NCBI GenBank assembly: GCA_015490315.1
Contig: WFYB01000130.1
Location: forward strand, 1-13,309
Length of the DNA: 13,309 nt
Direction of reading: 5' to 3'
Source: Sulfurovum sp.
GTDB lineage: Bacteria > Campylobacterota > Campylobacteria > Campylobacterales > Sulfurovaceae
The notes beneath the pieces are model-generated. The model made no database searches, had not been told where the DNA came from, and saw only the letters and a list, made by a program, of their open reading frames with translations. The position numbers and the translations under genes are program-made. Within the stretch, counting starts at the first letter, position 1; every line of letters starts with the position of its first letter. This document shows positions 1 to 6,996 of this stretch, piece by piece.

Positions 1-128
1 CCAAAAGCCACCGCTGTCTGATGATGACACCCCCAGCAGTATGTTTCAAACACTTTTTTGCCCTCATCAGCGTCTCCACAAGCCATCCATCCGACAAACA
101 GAAACAAAAGTACTCTGATCCTGTACAT
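1..128 (-). CDS. small c-type cytochrome, 3' part beyond window edge
   Basis: This gene is read leftwards and leaves the window after 42 complete codons. The protein begins MYRIRVLLFLFVGWMACGDA, a hydrophobic export signal ending at Cys17, so it is either a cleaved periplasmic protein or a lipoprotein; the lipobox WMAC is imperfect. A heme-binding CWGCH motif follows at residues 31-35, which is the usual place for a small monoheme cytochrome. An in-frame ATG lies three codons upstream, but the Shine-Dalgarno AAAGGA sits 8 nt before the ATG at 128 and touches the upstream one, so I chose 128. It follows the nirS-nirF-peroxidase genes but has its own FNR-type promoter. It probably donates electrons to NirS or the peroxidase, like NirM or NirC; this role is inferred. 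The remaining domains cannot be seen. Confidence 0.8.
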   Translation of the reverse strand, partial: MYRIRVLLFLFVGWMACGDADEGKKVFETYCWGCHHQTAVAF

Positions 129-183
129 CCGCGCCATCCTTTGTTGTCAAAAGTTGTATATTACCGCACCAGGTAATAAAATG

Positions 184-225
184 ATCATAGCCTTTTTTTG
201 ATTGCCAATGCTTGATACAAAACAA
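184..225 (-). promoter_or_regulatory. FNR-type promoter of the small cytochrome gene
   Basis: Bases 212-225 on the plus strand read TTGAT-ACAA-AACAA, a 9/10 match to the FNR-family site TTGAT-N4-ATCAA. In the minus direction a -10 hexamer TATGAT lies at 189-184, centred 32 bp from the box centre. That is the geometry of a class II (activator overlapping -35) promoter and predicts a transcript start near 177, about 49 nt before the gene start. The same geometry recurs at two other sites in the window. Which FNR-like protein binds is unknown. Confidence 0.6.
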
Positions 226-230
226 GAAAA

Positions 231-1310
231 TCAGTAATCAACCAGCTCCCCTTCAAGTGTTTTCAAAAAAGCAACGATATCATCGATCTGTTCAGGGGTA
301 AATTCATGACCGATTTGATATTTGCTCATGATCCGTACCGCCTCCTCGAGTCTCTTTACCGATCCGTTATGAAAATAGGGGGCTGTGCGTGTAATATTCC
401 TCAATATCGGGACACGAAAACGAAGCTCTCCCCCTCTGCCTTTGAAGCCACCTCGGTTTTCAAAAGGAAAAGGGGACTCCTTGATCTGAATATTTCCTTT
501 GAAAAGGAGCCCGACATAATCTGAGACATAGTGTCTCAACGGAAACTTCTGTATACTTTGCCCGCCTACACTCATCCCGGTATGGCACCCCTTGCATCCT
601 GCTGAGATAAAGAGTCCAAGCCCCCTTTTGGCAGCCGGAGAGATCGCACTGTTGTTCCCCTCCAGAAAACGGTCATAGCTTCCATGTGTCAGCAGAGTTC
701 GCTCATAGGCACCGATAGCTTTGCGTACATTGGTGAAAGTCACGCTGCTCTCACCAAACACCGTCTCAAAACGTTGTCGCATCGCAGCGTCGGCATTGAG
801 CCGAGCCTCCACCTCTTTGGGCGTCATATTCATCTCAAACGGTGCCTGTATAGGACCGCCCACCTGCTCTTCAACAGTTGCGGCACGTCCGTCCCAGAAC
901 TGTGCTTTTGCAAGTGCGGCATTGAGTACAGTCGGGGAGTTAAGATGCAGCGGGTTTACCCGCCCTTTGTAGCCGACTGCTGCAGGGAGGTTGTCATCTC
1001 CACCCTCAGATAACTTGTGGCAGGACGCACAGGAGATCGTCATATCTTTGGAGAGTCTCGGATCAAAAAAGAGTGCCTTACCCAAAGAGATTTTCTTACG
1101 GTTCAACGGATTGTCCGGTGTATCAACGACATCGAGCAGTGCTTCATAGGATTGGGGCACAGGCAGCATATTTCTCGAAAGCGCCGCCTGACGCAGCGCT
1201 TCATCACTCGCAAAAGTCCGGAAAGTACGCTGCGGGAACAGATGGGGTAAAAAGAGGATCAAAGCAACCACTGCCACTGTGATGAATAATGGCAAGGTAT
1301 AGCGTTTCAT
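231..1310 (-). CDS. diheme cytochrome c peroxidase
   Basis: This 359-aa protein belongs to the bacterial diheme cytochrome c peroxidase/MauG family, which reduces H2O2 to water in the periplasm using cytochrome electrons. An N-terminal hydrophobic segment (about residues 5-22) is an uncleaved anchor or export signal. Two heme-c motifs are visible, CASCH at 94-98 and CKGCH at 239-243, plus the family stretch NITRTAPYFHNGS at about 305-317. Length is normal for the family. Its ATG overlaps the nirF stop in an ATGA, and no strong Shine-Dalgarno is visible, so translation is probably coupled to nirF. Placement behind nirS and nirF suggests protection from peroxide under low oxygen, or a maturation role of the MauG kind; the latter is speculative. 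Peroxidase is the safer name. Confidence 0.9.
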   Translation of the reverse strand: MKRYTLPLFITVAVVALILFLPHLFPQRTFRTFASDEALRQAALSRNMLPVPQSYEALLDVVDTPDNPLNRKKISLGKALFFDPRLSKDMTISCASCHKLSEGGDDNLPAAVGYKGRVNPLHLNSPTVLNAALAKAQFWDGRAATVEEQVGGPIQAPFEMNMTPKEVEARLNADAAMRQRFETVFGESSVTFTNVRKAIGAYERTLLTHGSYDRFLEGNNSAISPAAKRGLGLFISAGCKGCHTGMSVGGQSIQKFPLRHYVSDYVGLLFKGNIQIKESPFPFENRGGFKGRGGELRFRVPILRNITRTAPYFHNGSVKRLEEAVRIMSKYQIGHEFTPEQIDDIVAFLKTLEGELVDY

Positions 1311-2419
1311 GGTCTTTTTGTGCTGTTTTTGTCCAGATCATAGATAAAGATACCCGAAGGTTTTTTCACCTGAAATATCTCACGGGCAAGATACCATTTG
1401 TCTGTATTGATCACACTCACCTGATTGGCATCATTGACCGATACATAGAGGAGAGGATCGTACCCAGACCATCTCAGATGCAATACTTTACCGGGGAAAT
1501 CAAATGTTTTGATCACCTTGAGAGTCCTAGTATCGATGATCTCGATAGTGGGAAAATCTTTGCCGGAGAAGGTGACCGCCAGATACTTCTTGTCCGGACT
1601 CAAAGAGGTAAATACCGGAAGCCCTTTGGTCTTGATATTTTTGATAAAGTGAAATGCTTTGTCATACACCATTACGCTGTTGTCACCGACAGCGGGGATG
1701 AATATTTTGTCATTTCCGATAGACCAGAATCCAAAATGGGGGATCTTCAGTACGGGCTTGTTCCCCTCTGTCGTCACAGTGATCTCTCTATACGTCATCC
1801 TATCCAGATCAATCACACCAAACCCCTTGCCCAAAAAGAAACCGACGATATAGGTATGTCCCTGTATCATGGCATCAAAAGGCATCTTACCGACCTTGAA
1901 CACTTTGTAGATTTTGAATTTCGGCAACCCTTTGCCGGCATGTTCATCTTTAAGTACGGTGACTTTATCGTTATCCATCTGTGCGAAAACAAGATACTCT
2001 TTATAGACCTTGATACCGACATTTTTAGAACCGGTTTTGATCTTTTGGATCGGCTTGAGATCACGCGTAAGGATATCGACCGACTTGTCATCATAGTTCG
2101 CAACGGCGACATAGTTATCACCAATGACAAAACCGATAGCCGATTTGCTTGTTTTGTACTCCGCCTCTTTTTTCTCGGTTTTTGGATCGAACTTGACCAC
2201 ATAGCCGTCACGGCTGATCAGATAGGCATCTTTGCCGTCAAATTTGATGATCCCGTGATTCATATTGTGCATACCGGATAGATGCGATTTGACCAGTCCG
2301 CCGCTGATGACCGCAACCGATGCATTTTCACGCTCAACGACAAAAACCTTCTCGGAGCTACTTGGAGACTTTCCCCAAAGGATAGCAGTAGCGATTAACA
2401 TAAAAATCAGTGCTCTCAT
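1307..2419 (-). CDS. nirF: NirF-like heme d1 maturation protein
   Basis: This 370-aa protein is a beta-propeller related to the d1 domain of NirS but without a cytochrome c domain, which fits NirF rather than NirN. NirF acts in the periplasm late in heme d1 synthesis. A Sec signal peptide is visible (MRALIFMLIATAILWG). Repeated blade motifs follow, such as KVFVVERENASVAVI (24-38) and YLISRDGYVVKFD (66-78). A histidine-rich stretch, MHNMNH at 50-55, lies where the family tends to have a functional His; that match is from memory. I chose the ATG at 2419 because AAAGAGG stands at the right distance and the signal peptide starts there; a 16-codon longer version lacks both. The gene lies 118 nt after nirS and overlaps the peroxidase gene by 4 nt. 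Other d1 genes (nirE, nirJ, nirDLGH) are not in the window. Confidence 0.82.
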   Translation of the reverse strand: MRALIFMLIATAILWGKSPSSSEKVFVVERENASVAVISGGLVKSHLSGMHNMNHGIIKFDGKDAYLISRDGYVVKFDPKTEKKEAEYKTSKSAIGFVIGDNYVAVANYDDKSVDILTRDLKPIQKIKTGSKNVGIKVYKEYLVFAQMDNDKVTVLKDEHAGKGLPKFKIYKVFKVGKMPFDAMIQGHTYIVGFFLGKGFGVIDLDRMTYREITVTTEGNKPVLKIPHFGFWSIGNDKIFIPAVGDNSVMVYDKAFHFIKNIKTKGLPVFTSLSPDKKYLAVTFSGKDFPTIEIIDTRTLKVIKTFDFPGKVLHLRWSGYDPLLYVSVNDANQVSVINTDKWYLAREIFQVKKPSGIFIYDLDKNSTKRP

Positions 2420-2502
2420 CTTGACCTCTTTCGTGCAATATTGCTTCTTAAAGATAGAGAAAAACACTTCTTATCAAAATGTTTTACTATACCTTCGCTC
2501 GG

Positions 2503-2528
2503 TATCCCGGCAGATCAATGCCGGGATA
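2503..2528 (-). other. perfect 10-bp hairpin between nirS and nirF
   Basis: TATCCCGGCA (2503-2512) and TGCCGGGATA (2519-2528) are exact reverse complements around a 6-nt loop, 10 nt after the nirS stop. No U-tract follows in the minus direction, so it is not a standard terminator. It may stabilise the 3' end of a nirS message or partly end transcription, lowering nirF relative to nirS. The function is inferred. Confidence 0.6.
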
Positions 2529-2537
2529 GTATCATTG

Positions 2538-4247
2538 TTATGCACCGGGGATATGCTGTCTGTGCTCTACAGAGTAGGTAAAGGTCGGTGTAGTCAAGTT
2601 GTGAATATACTTGATAAACTCACCTGTCTTCGCATTGTAGATACCGATACGCCCTGTCGTCCACTCAGAGATAAATGTCCATTTCCCGTGATTTGCCGGT
2701 TCAGCATGAAGCAGTCTGGGTTGTACCGGTTTTTTGACTTTTGGTCCCGGTTTTGCTGTATAGCTCAACAGTTTCTCTTTGGATAGCTTCGAATTGATCT
2801 CTTTGCCTGCCACTGTTTGATACTGTGTCGCATCCCATGTTTGCAGCACTTTACCGCTATGTGCATCGATCAGTTTCCCCTCTTTTTTCCCTACTTCGAT
2901 GATACGGTCTGTTTCAAGTGTCTCTTTGTTGATCAGATAGACTTTGTTGTAGTTATCCGGTGTCCCGAGTACACAGTCTGCCCAGATATAGGGTGTATCT
3001 TTGCTCGTCCCGACAAAAAGTCCTCCGCCCGCAGTCGGCACATTGGCGACCACATCCCAGTTGGTATCCCAGATCACCACATTTCCGACATTCATGCTGA
3101 CAGTTGCATTGAGCTGTCCATACTCTTTGTTGTGCCATGAGCTTCCCTGTCCCGGATGCGGTTTGCTTCCCGGACCGGTATAGACTTTCGCAGCAAGTTT
3201 CTTGGTCTTGAAGTCCACTATACCGATCAGGTCAGACCCTTGTGACGCAATCATATAATAACGCCCCATCTCCTTGCCTTCATTGAGGAAAGCATCATGC
3301 AGGACTTTACCGATATTGGGTACATCGCCTACGATCGGAAAACCTGGCTTGCTATAGTCGACAATATATACATGTCCCCCATCCTTCAATGCAAATGCAA
3401 AATAGGGACCATACGGCGTATCTGCGATCGAGGCGACACGGCTTGGTCCGATATTGCCGTCAGGGTCGATGACAGCTGCTGTCTGATAAACTTTGAGCGG
3501 TTCAAGTGTCATAGCATCACAGAGTACGGCACCGCCGGGATTGTAGTTACCTGCCATAATATATTTGCCGTCTGGAGAGACTGCCAGCCCTCGTGACTCC
3601 TGCCCCACCTGCACGCTGGCAATCGCCGGCTGACCCGGTGCAGCCAGATCGAACATCGTCAGACGACCCGATCGTGAGATCGAATAGGCATAGCGCGGCA
3701 TACGTTTGTTCGTCACTGTTACATGCACCGCAAATCCCGCTTTGTGCCGAGAGAGCACTTTCCCTGTTGTCCCGTCGATGAAGTCAACCAGTGACGCATC
3801 ACGTTCCGTTGCAAAAACAATATCCATAACACTCTTTACATCTGTCGCATGCGGATACTTTTTCATCAACTCTGTACGGTCTGCGAGCTTTTTCCATGTC
3901 TTTTTGACATCATCAAGATCCAGACGGAGTTCCACCGTATTCTTCCAGTTCATCAGCCAGTCGACCATCGCAAAAGCATCATCCTTGCTGAACAGATGCT
4001 TCCATGCAGGCATCGCCGTCCCCGGCTTGCCGTTGAGGATCGTCTCTGCAAGCAGACTGGTATTCTTTTTCTTCAAAGCTTTGGGACGCAGATCAGAGCC
4101 TACACCCCCTTGGTGGATAGGTCCATGACACCCCTGACACTCTTTTTCGTATACTTTTGCAAAGTCCATTTTAGAAGTACCTGCCATCGACAGTGTGACC
4201 ATCATCCCTGTAGCTGCTGCTACTCCAACGAGTTTATTCCATTTCAT
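2538..4247 (-). CDS. nirS: cytochrome cd1 nitrite reductase
   Basis: This 569-aa enzyme reduces nitrite to nitric oxide in the periplasm. A signal peptide (about residues 1-22) leads into a cytochrome c domain with CQGCH at 37-41 and a likely axial Met79 (GTAMPAW). From about residue 140 comes the eight-bladed d1 propeller. The candidate proximal d1 ligand is His175 (GFAVHVT), and the two active-site histidines are probably His317 (VLHDAF) and His364 (KPHPGQG); these were assigned by motif resemblance to the Pseudomonas/Paracoccus enzymes. Length is typical. AGGAG stands 7 nt before the ATG. The gene has its own promoter region with an FNR-like palindrome, and is followed by nirF. NO made here would be removed by NorCB encoded just upstream. 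All expected residues appear intact. Confidence 0.95.
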   Translation of the reverse strand: MKWNKLVGVAAATGMMVTLSMAGTSKMDFAKVYEKECQGCHGPIHQGGVGSDLRPKALKKKNTSLLAETILNGKPGTAMPAWKHLFSKDDAFAMVDWLMNWKNTVELRLDLDDVKKTWKKLADRTELMKKYPHATDVKSVMDIVFATERDASLVDFIDGTTGKVLSRHKAGFAVHVTVTNKRMPRYAYSISRSGRLTMFDLAAPGQPAIASVQVGQESRGLAVSPDGKYIMAGNYNPGGAVLCDAMTLEPLKVYQTAAVIDPDGNIGPSRVASIADTPYGPYFAFALKDGGHVYIVDYSKPGFPIVGDVPNIGKVLHDAFLNEGKEMGRYYMIASQGSDLIGIVDFKTKKLAAKVYTGPGSKPHPGQGSSWHNKEYGQLNATVSMNVGNVVIWDTNWDVVANVPTAGGGLFVGTSKDTPYIWADCVLGTPDNYNKVYLINKETLETDRIIEVGKKEGKLIDAHSGKVLQTWDATQYQTVAGKEINSKLSKEKLLSYTAKPGPKVKKPVQPRLLHAEPANHGKWTFISEWTTGRIGIYNAKTGEFIKYIHNLTTPTFTYSVEHRQHIPGA

Positions 4248-4300
4248 TTCTCTCTCCTTTCCCCTATCAAGTATCTGTCACTTCATAGATTTGATAAGCA

Positions 4301-4339
4301 AATATAATGACTCTATTACATTTTTTTTGATAGAATCAA
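4301..4339 (-). promoter_or_regulatory. probable nirS promoter with variant FNR box
   Basis: Bases 4327-4339 read TTGAT-AGA-ATCAA, a perfect palindrome of FNR half-sites but with a 3-nt instead of the usual 4-nt spacer. In the minus direction the best -10 candidate is TATATT (4306-4301), about 29.5 bp from the palindrome centre, against 32-33 for the other boxes in this window. The location, 80 nt before the nirS start, is right for a promoter. The altered spacer and distance make the regulator uncertain. Confidence 0.45.
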
Positions 4340-4364
4340 ATGTCTCTTTCATTAGATGACTATG

Positions 4365-4388
4365 ATGAGGGCTCTACCCAGCCCTCAT
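4365..4388 (-). terminator. hairpin at the end of the nor transcription unit
   Basis: ATGAGGGCT (4365-4373) pairs exactly with AGCCCTCAT (4380-4388) around a 6-nt loop, 5 nt after the stop of the 49-aa gene. No U-run follows in the minus direction, so it may be a factor-assisted terminator or a 3'-end stabiliser rather than a classical intrinsic terminator. It separates the nor unit from the nirS promoter. Confidence 0.45.
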
Positions 4389-4393
4389 TCCTC

Positions 4394-4543
4394 CTACTTC
4401 TTCAACTTTTTCTTTTCGTCATAATAGATCCAGAACATTGGCAAAATGATCAATGTATGCAAAAAGATCGTCAGCGTCAACGGCCCTTGGTTGAGCCATC
4501 CAAAAAAGCTTGGTACTACATCTGAAAATGGTTCAAATAACAT
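4394..4543 (-). CDS. 49-aa single-helix membrane protein
   Basis: I do not recognise this protein. It begins MLFEPFSDVVPSFFGWLNQG, has one membrane helix at about residues 20-41 (PLTLTIFLHTLIILPMFWIYY), and ends in a lysine-rich tail DEKKKLKK that should face the cytoplasm. GGAG lies 6 nt before the ATG at 4543, with the A-rich stretch AAAAAAGGAG as in norC. A longer in-frame reading from upstream would run through repeat DNA and is unlikely, although one upstream ATG at 4669 has its own Shine-Dalgarno. It follows norB by 184 nt and is preceded by the same 115-nt leader element as norC. A small accessory subunit of the NO reductase or of another respiratory complex, in the manner of CcoQ, is possible but unproven. 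Confidence 0.7.
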   Translation of the reverse strand: MLFEPFSDVVPSFFGWLNQGPLTLTIFLHTLIILPMFWIYYDEKKKLKK

Positions 4544-4549
4544 GGTGTT

Positions 4550-4664
4550 CTCCTTTTTTATTATTGTCTGTCTCCTTGAATCGGAACAAAGTCCCGACCC
4601 AATTGTCCTCGTTCCTGCGGGATTACATCCTCTCACTGAAGCTTCGCCTATCGGCTCAGTGCTT
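4550..4664 (-). repeat. 115-nt intergenic element, copy A (downstream of norB)
   Basis: This stretch matches 6873-6987 at 112 of 115 positions (offset exactly 2323 bp). It ends, in the minus direction, in the A-rich ribosome binding site of the 49-aa gene. On the minus strand TTGGGTCGGGAC (4602-4591) pairs with GTTCCGATTCAA (4587-4576) around a UUU loop, using three G-U pairs. A second stem pairs CACTGA with TCAGTG around 4634-4660. It is noncoding and probably one member of a wider repeat family. Confidence 0.85.
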
Positions 4665-4670
4665 CGCATA

Positions 4671-4710
4671 TGTCTGTCTCCTTGGATCGGAACGAAGTCC
4701 CGAGACAATT
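4671..4710 (-). repeat. 40-nt partial copy B of the same element
   Basis: This stretch matches the first 40 nt of the copy A core (4565-4604) at 36 of 40 positions and keeps the hairpin TCGGGAC-TTC-GTTCCGA on the minus strand, followed by the same AAGGAGACAGACA segment. It lies between the norB stop and copy A, so that B and A form a degenerate tandem pair, like D and C upstream of norC. Confidence 0.75.
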
Positions 4711-4727
4711 CCTTTCCGTTCATCCCA

Positions 4728-6191
4728 TCAGGCTGCTGCAGGTTGGGCATCTGCGGCTGCAGATGCCTGCTCTTTACCGATAGTCAGCATATCCCATACC
4801 AAGTAGATAAAGCCAATGAAGGTGATCACTCCCATGATCGTTCTCCATATCTGTGCCTGTACATACCAAGGCATGCTTTGTCCGACAAAATAGGAGTTCC
4901 AGCCTCCGCCAAGTTCTGCTCTCTCGATAAGCACCTGTTCATAGCCTGCGATGGTCAGAGCAATGGTCATTCCCATCACACCAAACGCGATCAGGAAGAT
5001 TGCCATTTTGGATTTGAATGTCGCTTTGAGCTGTTTGAGCCCATAGGCTTCCTGGATACCCAGATACATCATCCCGATCAAGATCGTCGCATAGGCTCCG
5101 AAAAATGCCAGGTGACCGTGCGCCGCAGTAAACTGTGTACCGTGGGTATAGATATTGACCTGAGGCAGCGTATGGAAGAAGCCCCAGATCCCCGCCCCAA
5201 GGAAGTTACCGAAGGCATTGAGGACGATCCACGCCATAGCAGGACCGTTCTTGACGATAGAAGCAGGCTTGCCTGCTGCTTTTGCGATCCCCTGCTCTTT
5301 TCCCCAGTCATAGAGGACATGCACAAACATCGCAACCAGAGGTACCGGCTCGAGTGAGGAGAAGAGTGCACCGATCTCCCACCAGTATTCCGGTGTACCG
5401 ATCCAGAAATAGTGGTGCCCCAGCCCCAAAATACCTGATCCAAAAAGCATCAGCACCTCGATCCATAGCCACATCTCCACGATCTCACGCTTGGCATCGA
5501 TGATCTTGATCAGCGCATAGGCCGCCACCGCACCGACGAAGACCTCCCATGTCGCCTCAACCCAAAGGTGGATAACCCACCACCAGAAGTATTGATCCAT
5601 AGAGATATTGTCCGTAAAGAACATCCCCGCAAGGTAGAGACCTGCCAATGCCATGAGATCAGCGACCAGCACTGTGACAATACCTGTCTTTCGACCTTTC
5701 ATATATGTCGCAAAGACATTGTAATAGAAGATCAATACCGCCACCACGATGCCGTAATCCGCCCATCTCGGTGCTTCAAGATACTCACGTCCTTCATTGA
5801 TCAGCCAGATCGTCGACTCTTTACCCGGCCCAACCTGTATAAAGATATAGACCAGTACGACCACAGCTACTGCCGCTGTCAAGACCCAGAACGCGAGTTT
5901 TCCCAAGCCTATGCCGACTGTCTCTACCCCTGTCTCATCCGGAAGCATGAAATAGACCGAGCCTATCATCGCATAGAGCATCCAGACAACCAGTGCATTG
6001 ATATGTACCATCCTCGCTACAGAGAAGTCAAAAACCTCAAACAGAAAACTCGGATAGATGAACTGTATCGCTGCAATAAGCCCCATCAGAAGCTGTGCAC
6101 CGAAAAGTATCAGTGCCACTCTGAAATACATCATGGCAAGCTTTTTGGATTCGCTGCCTTGAAACTGATTTGTTTTGATACTAGTGAGCAT
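4728..6191 (-). CDS. norB: nitric oxide reductase catalytic subunit NorB
   Basis: This 487-aa, roughly 12-helix membrane protein is the catalytic subunit of the cytochrome c-dependent NO reductase, which joins two NO into N2O. It belongs to the heme-copper oxidase superfamily. Visible ligands are His63 (heme b, in RMVHINALVVW), His208 and Glu212 (HLWVEATWE, non-heme iron FeB), His259/His260 (GLGHHYFW, FeB), and His358/His360 (AAHGHLAF, heme b3 and heme b). It has no N-terminal quinol-binding extension, so it is cNOR and not qNOR. AGGAGG stands 5 nt before the ATG at 6191. The start overlaps the norC stop by 11 nt, so the two subunits are translated together. A short Ala/Gln-rich tail ends the protein. 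norQ, norD and norE are not seen next to it. Confidence 0.96.
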   Translation of the reverse strand: MLTSIKTNQFQGSESKKLAMMYFRVALILFGAQLLMGLIAAIQFIYPSFLFEVFDFSVARMVHINALVVWMLYAMIGSVYFMLPDETGVETVGIGLGKLAFWVLTAAVAVVVLVYIFIQVGPGKESTIWLINEGREYLEAPRWADYGIVVAVLIFYYNVFATYMKGRKTGIVTVLVADLMALAGLYLAGMFFTDNISMDQYFWWWVIHLWVEATWEVFVGAVAAYALIKIIDAKREIVEMWLWIEVLMLFGSGILGLGHHYFWIGTPEYWWEIGALFSSLEPVPLVAMFVHVLYDWGKEQGIAKAAGKPASIVKNGPAMAWIVLNAFGNFLGAGIWGFFHTLPQVNIYTHGTQFTAAHGHLAFFGAYATILIGMMYLGIQEAYGLKQLKATFKSKMAIFLIAFGVMGMTIALTIAGYEQVLIERAELGGGWNSYFVGQSMPWYVQAQIWRTIMGVITFIGFIYLVWDMLTIGKEQASAAADAQPAAA

Positions 6192-6867
6192 TTGTGCCTC
6201 CTGTCTTAAATTGTTCCACCGTCTTAGAGAAGTTTCTCGGGAAGCCGTTGGTATCGATACTACTCATATGTTTGAGGAACGCAACCAGACCTTTCGCCTC
6301 TTCGGCTGTGATACCGAGATTTGGCATCATACGCGCGTGGGTCGGATACTGTGACGGATGCTGCAAAAACTCTGCCATCGCCTCTTCGCGGGTAGACTTG
6401 CCTGTCATCGCCTGAAGCGGCCCTCCCTTTCTCCATGCTTTATCGAGCCATGCTTTGGTAAGATCAGGTGCATAGTAGGCACCGTTGCCAAGCAGTGTAT
6501 GACAATTCATACAGTTTTTCGCCTGAGAAGTGAGTTTTCCCAGATGCAGCAGTGCCGCTGCCTCTTGAGGGCTCCACTCTTTTCCGAAAAAAGGCTCTTT
6601 CTCTCCAATCACAGGTACCTCGTGTCCACGCTTCTCATCCATCTTATAGTCGATATGATAATTGATCACGGTTGGTGCAGGGACCCTGTTGATCTCTCGC
6701 TTTTGGGCTACTGCCTTTTGCAGATCCGCATCCGACCCCATCGCTATCTGATTGACAGAGTCAAATGTCAACCATATCAGCAGTATTGCTGAAAATCCTG
6801 TCACCCATGCTGCCGAACGACGCCAAAACGATATGCTCGTCCAGACTGACTTATTTTCATTCGCCAT
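6181..6867 (-). CDS. norC: nitric oxide reductase cytochrome c subunit NorC
   Basis: This 228-aa membrane-anchored cytochrome passes electrons from periplasmic carriers to NorB. One membrane helix (about residues 18-37) anchors it, and the heme-c motif CMNCH lies at 119-123 with a Met ligand probably at 180 or 181 (RMMPNLGIT). I chose the ATG at 6867 because GGAGGAAAC directly precedes it; an in-frame ATG 15 codons upstream would run through the repeat element and has no supporting signal. The protein is longer than the roughly 150-aa NorC of Pseudomonas, mainly between helix and heme domain (residues 40-115). The order norC-norB with 11-nt overlap is typical. The leader contains the 115-nt repeat element (copy C). 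Confidence 0.94.
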   Translation of the reverse strand: MANENKSVWTSISFWRRSAAWVTGFSAILLIWLTFDSVNQIAMGSDADLQKAVAQKREINRVPAPTVINYHIDYKMDEKRGHEVPVIGEKEPFFGKEWSPQEAAALLHLGKLTSQAKNCMNCHTLLGNGAYYAPDLTKAWLDKAWRKGGPLQAMTGKSTREEAMAEFLQHPSQYPTHARMMPNLGITAEEAKGLVAFLKHMSSIDTNGFPRNFSKTVEQFKTGGTNAH

Positions 6868-6872
6868 GTTTC

Positions 6873-6987
6873 CTCCTTTTTTATGATTGTCTGTCTCCTT
6901 GGGTCGGAACAAAGTCCCGACCCAATTGTCCTCGTTCCTGCGGGATTACATCCTCTCACTGAAGCTTCGCCTATCGGCTCAGTGCTT
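6873..6987 (-). repeat. 115-nt intergenic element, copy C (norC leader)
   Basis: This is the near-identical partner of copy A, in the same orientation. On the minus strand TTGGGTCGGGAC (6925-6914) pairs with GTTCCGACCCAA (6910-6899) around a UUU loop. That makes 12 consecutive pairs including one G-U; on the plus strand the same position would be an A-C mismatch, so the folded RNA is most likely the norC-sense transcript. The element ends at the norC Shine-Dalgarno. Confidence 0.87.
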
Positions 6988-6996
6988 TACATCTAT

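Noticed and set aside
1289..2281. A 330-codon open frame on the plus strand
   Set aside because: It lies opposite nirF, has no ribosome binding site or recognisable domain, and the minus-strand frame has a signal peptide and propeller motifs.
4543..4750. N-terminal extension of the 49-aa gene, including an ATG at 4669 with AAGGAG upstream
   Set aside because: The extension translates the repeat DNA and is polar and without pattern, and copy C/D has a stop codon right after the matching ATG. The ATG at 4543 has its own strong site.
4446..5357. A 303-codon open frame on the plus strand
   Set aside because: It runs opposite norB, the intergenic repeats and the 49-aa gene. Its peptide is Cys/His/Pro/Arg-rich, typical of an antisense shadow, while norB has all its metal ligands.
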